Of a stretch of 12,997 bases of DNA, positions 11,938 to 12,997 are shown in pieces. Made by a program: the position numbers and the translations under genes. Source of the stretch: Oscillospiraceae bacterium (lineage in GTDB: Bacteria; Bacillota; Clostridia; Oscillospirales; Ruminococcaceae); the NCBI GenBank assembly GCA_019423445.1, contig JAHZBJ010000053.1, positions 1-12,997 of the forward strand, written 5' to 3'. The notes beneath the pieces were generated by a model. The model was not told the origin of the DNA, made no database searches, and was given only the letters and a program-made list of their open reading frames with translations. Every line of letters starts with the position of its first letter. Within the stretch, counting starts at the first letter, position 1.

Positions 11938-12997
11938 GGAAACTGAACCATCTGCCTTTATCTGTCCGTGTCCCCATTGAGGCGGACAACCCCAGCATTG
12001 TTCGCTGGGAGGAAAAATGTATCCGTTGCGGCATGTGTAAAGAGGCCTGCACTAACCTGATGGGCGTACATGGAACCTATACCCTGGAAGAAACCGGCGG
12101 CAAGGCCATCTGCATTTACTGCGGCCAGTGCGCCAATGTCTGCCCGGTGGACAGCATCACCGAGCGGGACGAAACTTCCCAGGTACAAAAGGCCATTGCC
12201 GACCCTGATAAGGTGGTGGTAGTCAGCACTTCTCCTGCCGTCCGGGCCTCTCTGGGCGAGGAATTCGACATGGAACCGGGCGCCTTTGTAGAAGGAAAAA
12301 TGGTAGCCCTGCTGCGGGCCTTGGGCGTCGACTATGTGCTGGATACCAACTTCGCCGCAGACCTGACCATTGTGGAGGAGGCCAGTGAGCTGATCCGCCG
12401 TATTACGGAGAAAGATCGTCCCCTGCCTCAGTTCACCAGCTGCTGCCCGGGCTGGGTTCACTTCGCCGAGATTTACGCTCCGGAGCTGTTGCCTCACCTG
12501 TCTACCGCCAAAAGCCCCATCGGGATGCAGGGGCCTACCGTAAAGACCTATTTTGCCCAAAAGATGGGCCTGGACCCCAGGCAGATCGTCCACGTGGCCC
12601 TGACTCCCTGCACCGCCAAAAAGTTTGAAATTCGCCGGGAGGAAATGCACGCTGCTGCCGATTACCACGGCGTGGAGGGAATGCGGGACACGGATCAGGT
12701 GATCACCACTCGGGAGCTGGCCCGGTGGGCCAAGGCCGCTGGAATCGACTGGAGCGCCTTGGAGAACTCCGCCTACGATTCCCTCATGGGCAAGGCTTCC
12801 GGCGCTGGCGTCATCTTCGGTAACACCGGCGGGGTAATGGAGGCCGCTCTTCGTACCGCTTATGAATATCTCACCGGTCAGAGCGCCCCGGCGTCTCTGC
12901 TGCAGCTCAGCCCTGTCCGGGGCTATGAAGGAGTGCGGGAGGCCCAGGTGGAAATGGGTGATCTGACCTTGCAGGTGGCAGTGGTCTACGGCACGGC
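11934..12997 (+). CDS. [FeFe] hydrogenase, two N-terminal [4Fe-4S] clusters, partial (cut by right edge)
   Basis: The frame opens with GTG at 11934 (AAAGGA just upstream; GTGA overlap with the perR stop) and is open to the window end, 354 residues seen. Near the start, C29-x2-C32-x2-C35-x3-C39 and C60-x2-C63-x2-C66-x3-C70 form a two-cluster ferredoxin domain. The H-cluster domain then shows L1 TSCCPGWV (C170, C171), L2 TPCTAKKFE (C226) and FGNTGGVMEAALRTAYE from F295. The last H-cluster Cys motif (CPGGC-type) should lie just past the edge. The enzyme exchanges H2 with protons and electrons from ferredoxin and is oxygen-sensitive. The TPC form of L2, the short two-cluster front and the VRVPIEADNPSIV opening suggest a group B enzyme, whose physiological role is little known; the group is my recollection, not proven here. 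Coupling to perR implies de-repression under peroxide or oxygen. Confidence 0.92.
   Translation, partial: MRKLNHLPLSVRVPIEADNPSIVRWEEKCIRCGMCKEACTNLMGVHGTYTLEETGGKAICIYCGQCANVCPVDSITERDETSQVQKAIADPDKVVVVSTSPAVRASLGEEFDMEPGAFVEGKMVALLRALGVDYVLDTNFAADLTIVEEASELIRRITEKDRPLPQFTSCCPGWVHFAEIYAPELLPHLSTAKSPIGMQGPTVKTYFAQKMGLDPRQIVHVALTPCTAKKFEIRREEMHAAADYHGVEGMRDTDQVITTRELARWAKAAGIDWSALENSAYDSLMGKASGAGVIFGNTGGVMEAALRTAYEYLTGQSAPASLLQLSPVRGYEGVREAQVEMGDLTLQVAVVYGT

Overview
The window looks like chromosomal DNA from a GC-rich, strictly anaerobic Firmicute, most likely a gut member of the Oscillospiraceae. The evidence is strong AGGAGG-type ribosome binding sites, near-consensus SigA promoters, a class II (B12-dependent) ribonucleotide reductase, a PerR-type peroxide sensor coupled to an [FeFe] hydrogenase, an ECF sigma factor with a DUF4367-like partner, and a PspA/TPM pair. 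The taxonomic call is inference. Both edges cut a gene.

Layout. 1-652 (minus): a self-regulated MarR gene whose stop overlaps the start of a small membrane protein running off the left edge; the promoter carries two copies of a TGACAAAGTCA-type operator. 703-1961 (minus): a mini Cro/CI-type regulator followed by a Ser-rich lipoprotein, ended by a strong terminator. Divergent from these, at 2063-2236 (plus), is a 57-residue CxxC/CxxC protein. 2240-2553: a gene-free convergent gap with hairpin repeats. 2554-3808 (minus): an ECF sigma factor overlapping a membrane-anchored partner. 3906-6289 (plus): nrdJ with a strong promoter and two NrdR-box matches 31 nt apart. 6290-6880: a second convergent gap packed with the same repeats and a bidirectional terminator. 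6872-8721 (minus): a SLOG/DUF1273 protein and a DUF1015 protein. 8915-9139 (plus): a small XRE regulator divergent from the SLOG gene. 9323-11072 (plus): a Gly-rich TPM-like membrane protein followed by PspA. 11211-11286: tRNA-Pro(TGG). 11497-12997 (plus): a PerR-like regulator behind a perfect 7-1-7 operator, overlapping a GTG-started [FeFe] hydrogenase that runs off the right edge.

The most unusual content is the repeat family in the two convergent gaps. Seven oriented units of 49 nt (one of 48) keep fixed ends (GTCCGTGAGAA ... CCGCTCYCTG) around variable, partly self-complementary centres. Four of them are preceded by a 22-nt linker that always folds as a 6-bp stem with an NAGG loop, while the stem sequence changes with compensating bases. 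Some units converge in pairs to make larger palindromic modules. I do not recognise the family; it behaves like a structured RNA or a hairpin mobile element, and one copy supplies the last codons of the DUF1015 gene.

Regulation is the other theme. Most transcription units here carry their own local regulator (MarR, mini-XRE, ECF/anti-sigma, XRE, PerR) with recognisable operators, and the physiology concerns oxygen/peroxide sensitivity (PerR-hydrogenase), DNA precursor synthesis (NrdJ) and envelope stress (PspA/TPM, ECF).
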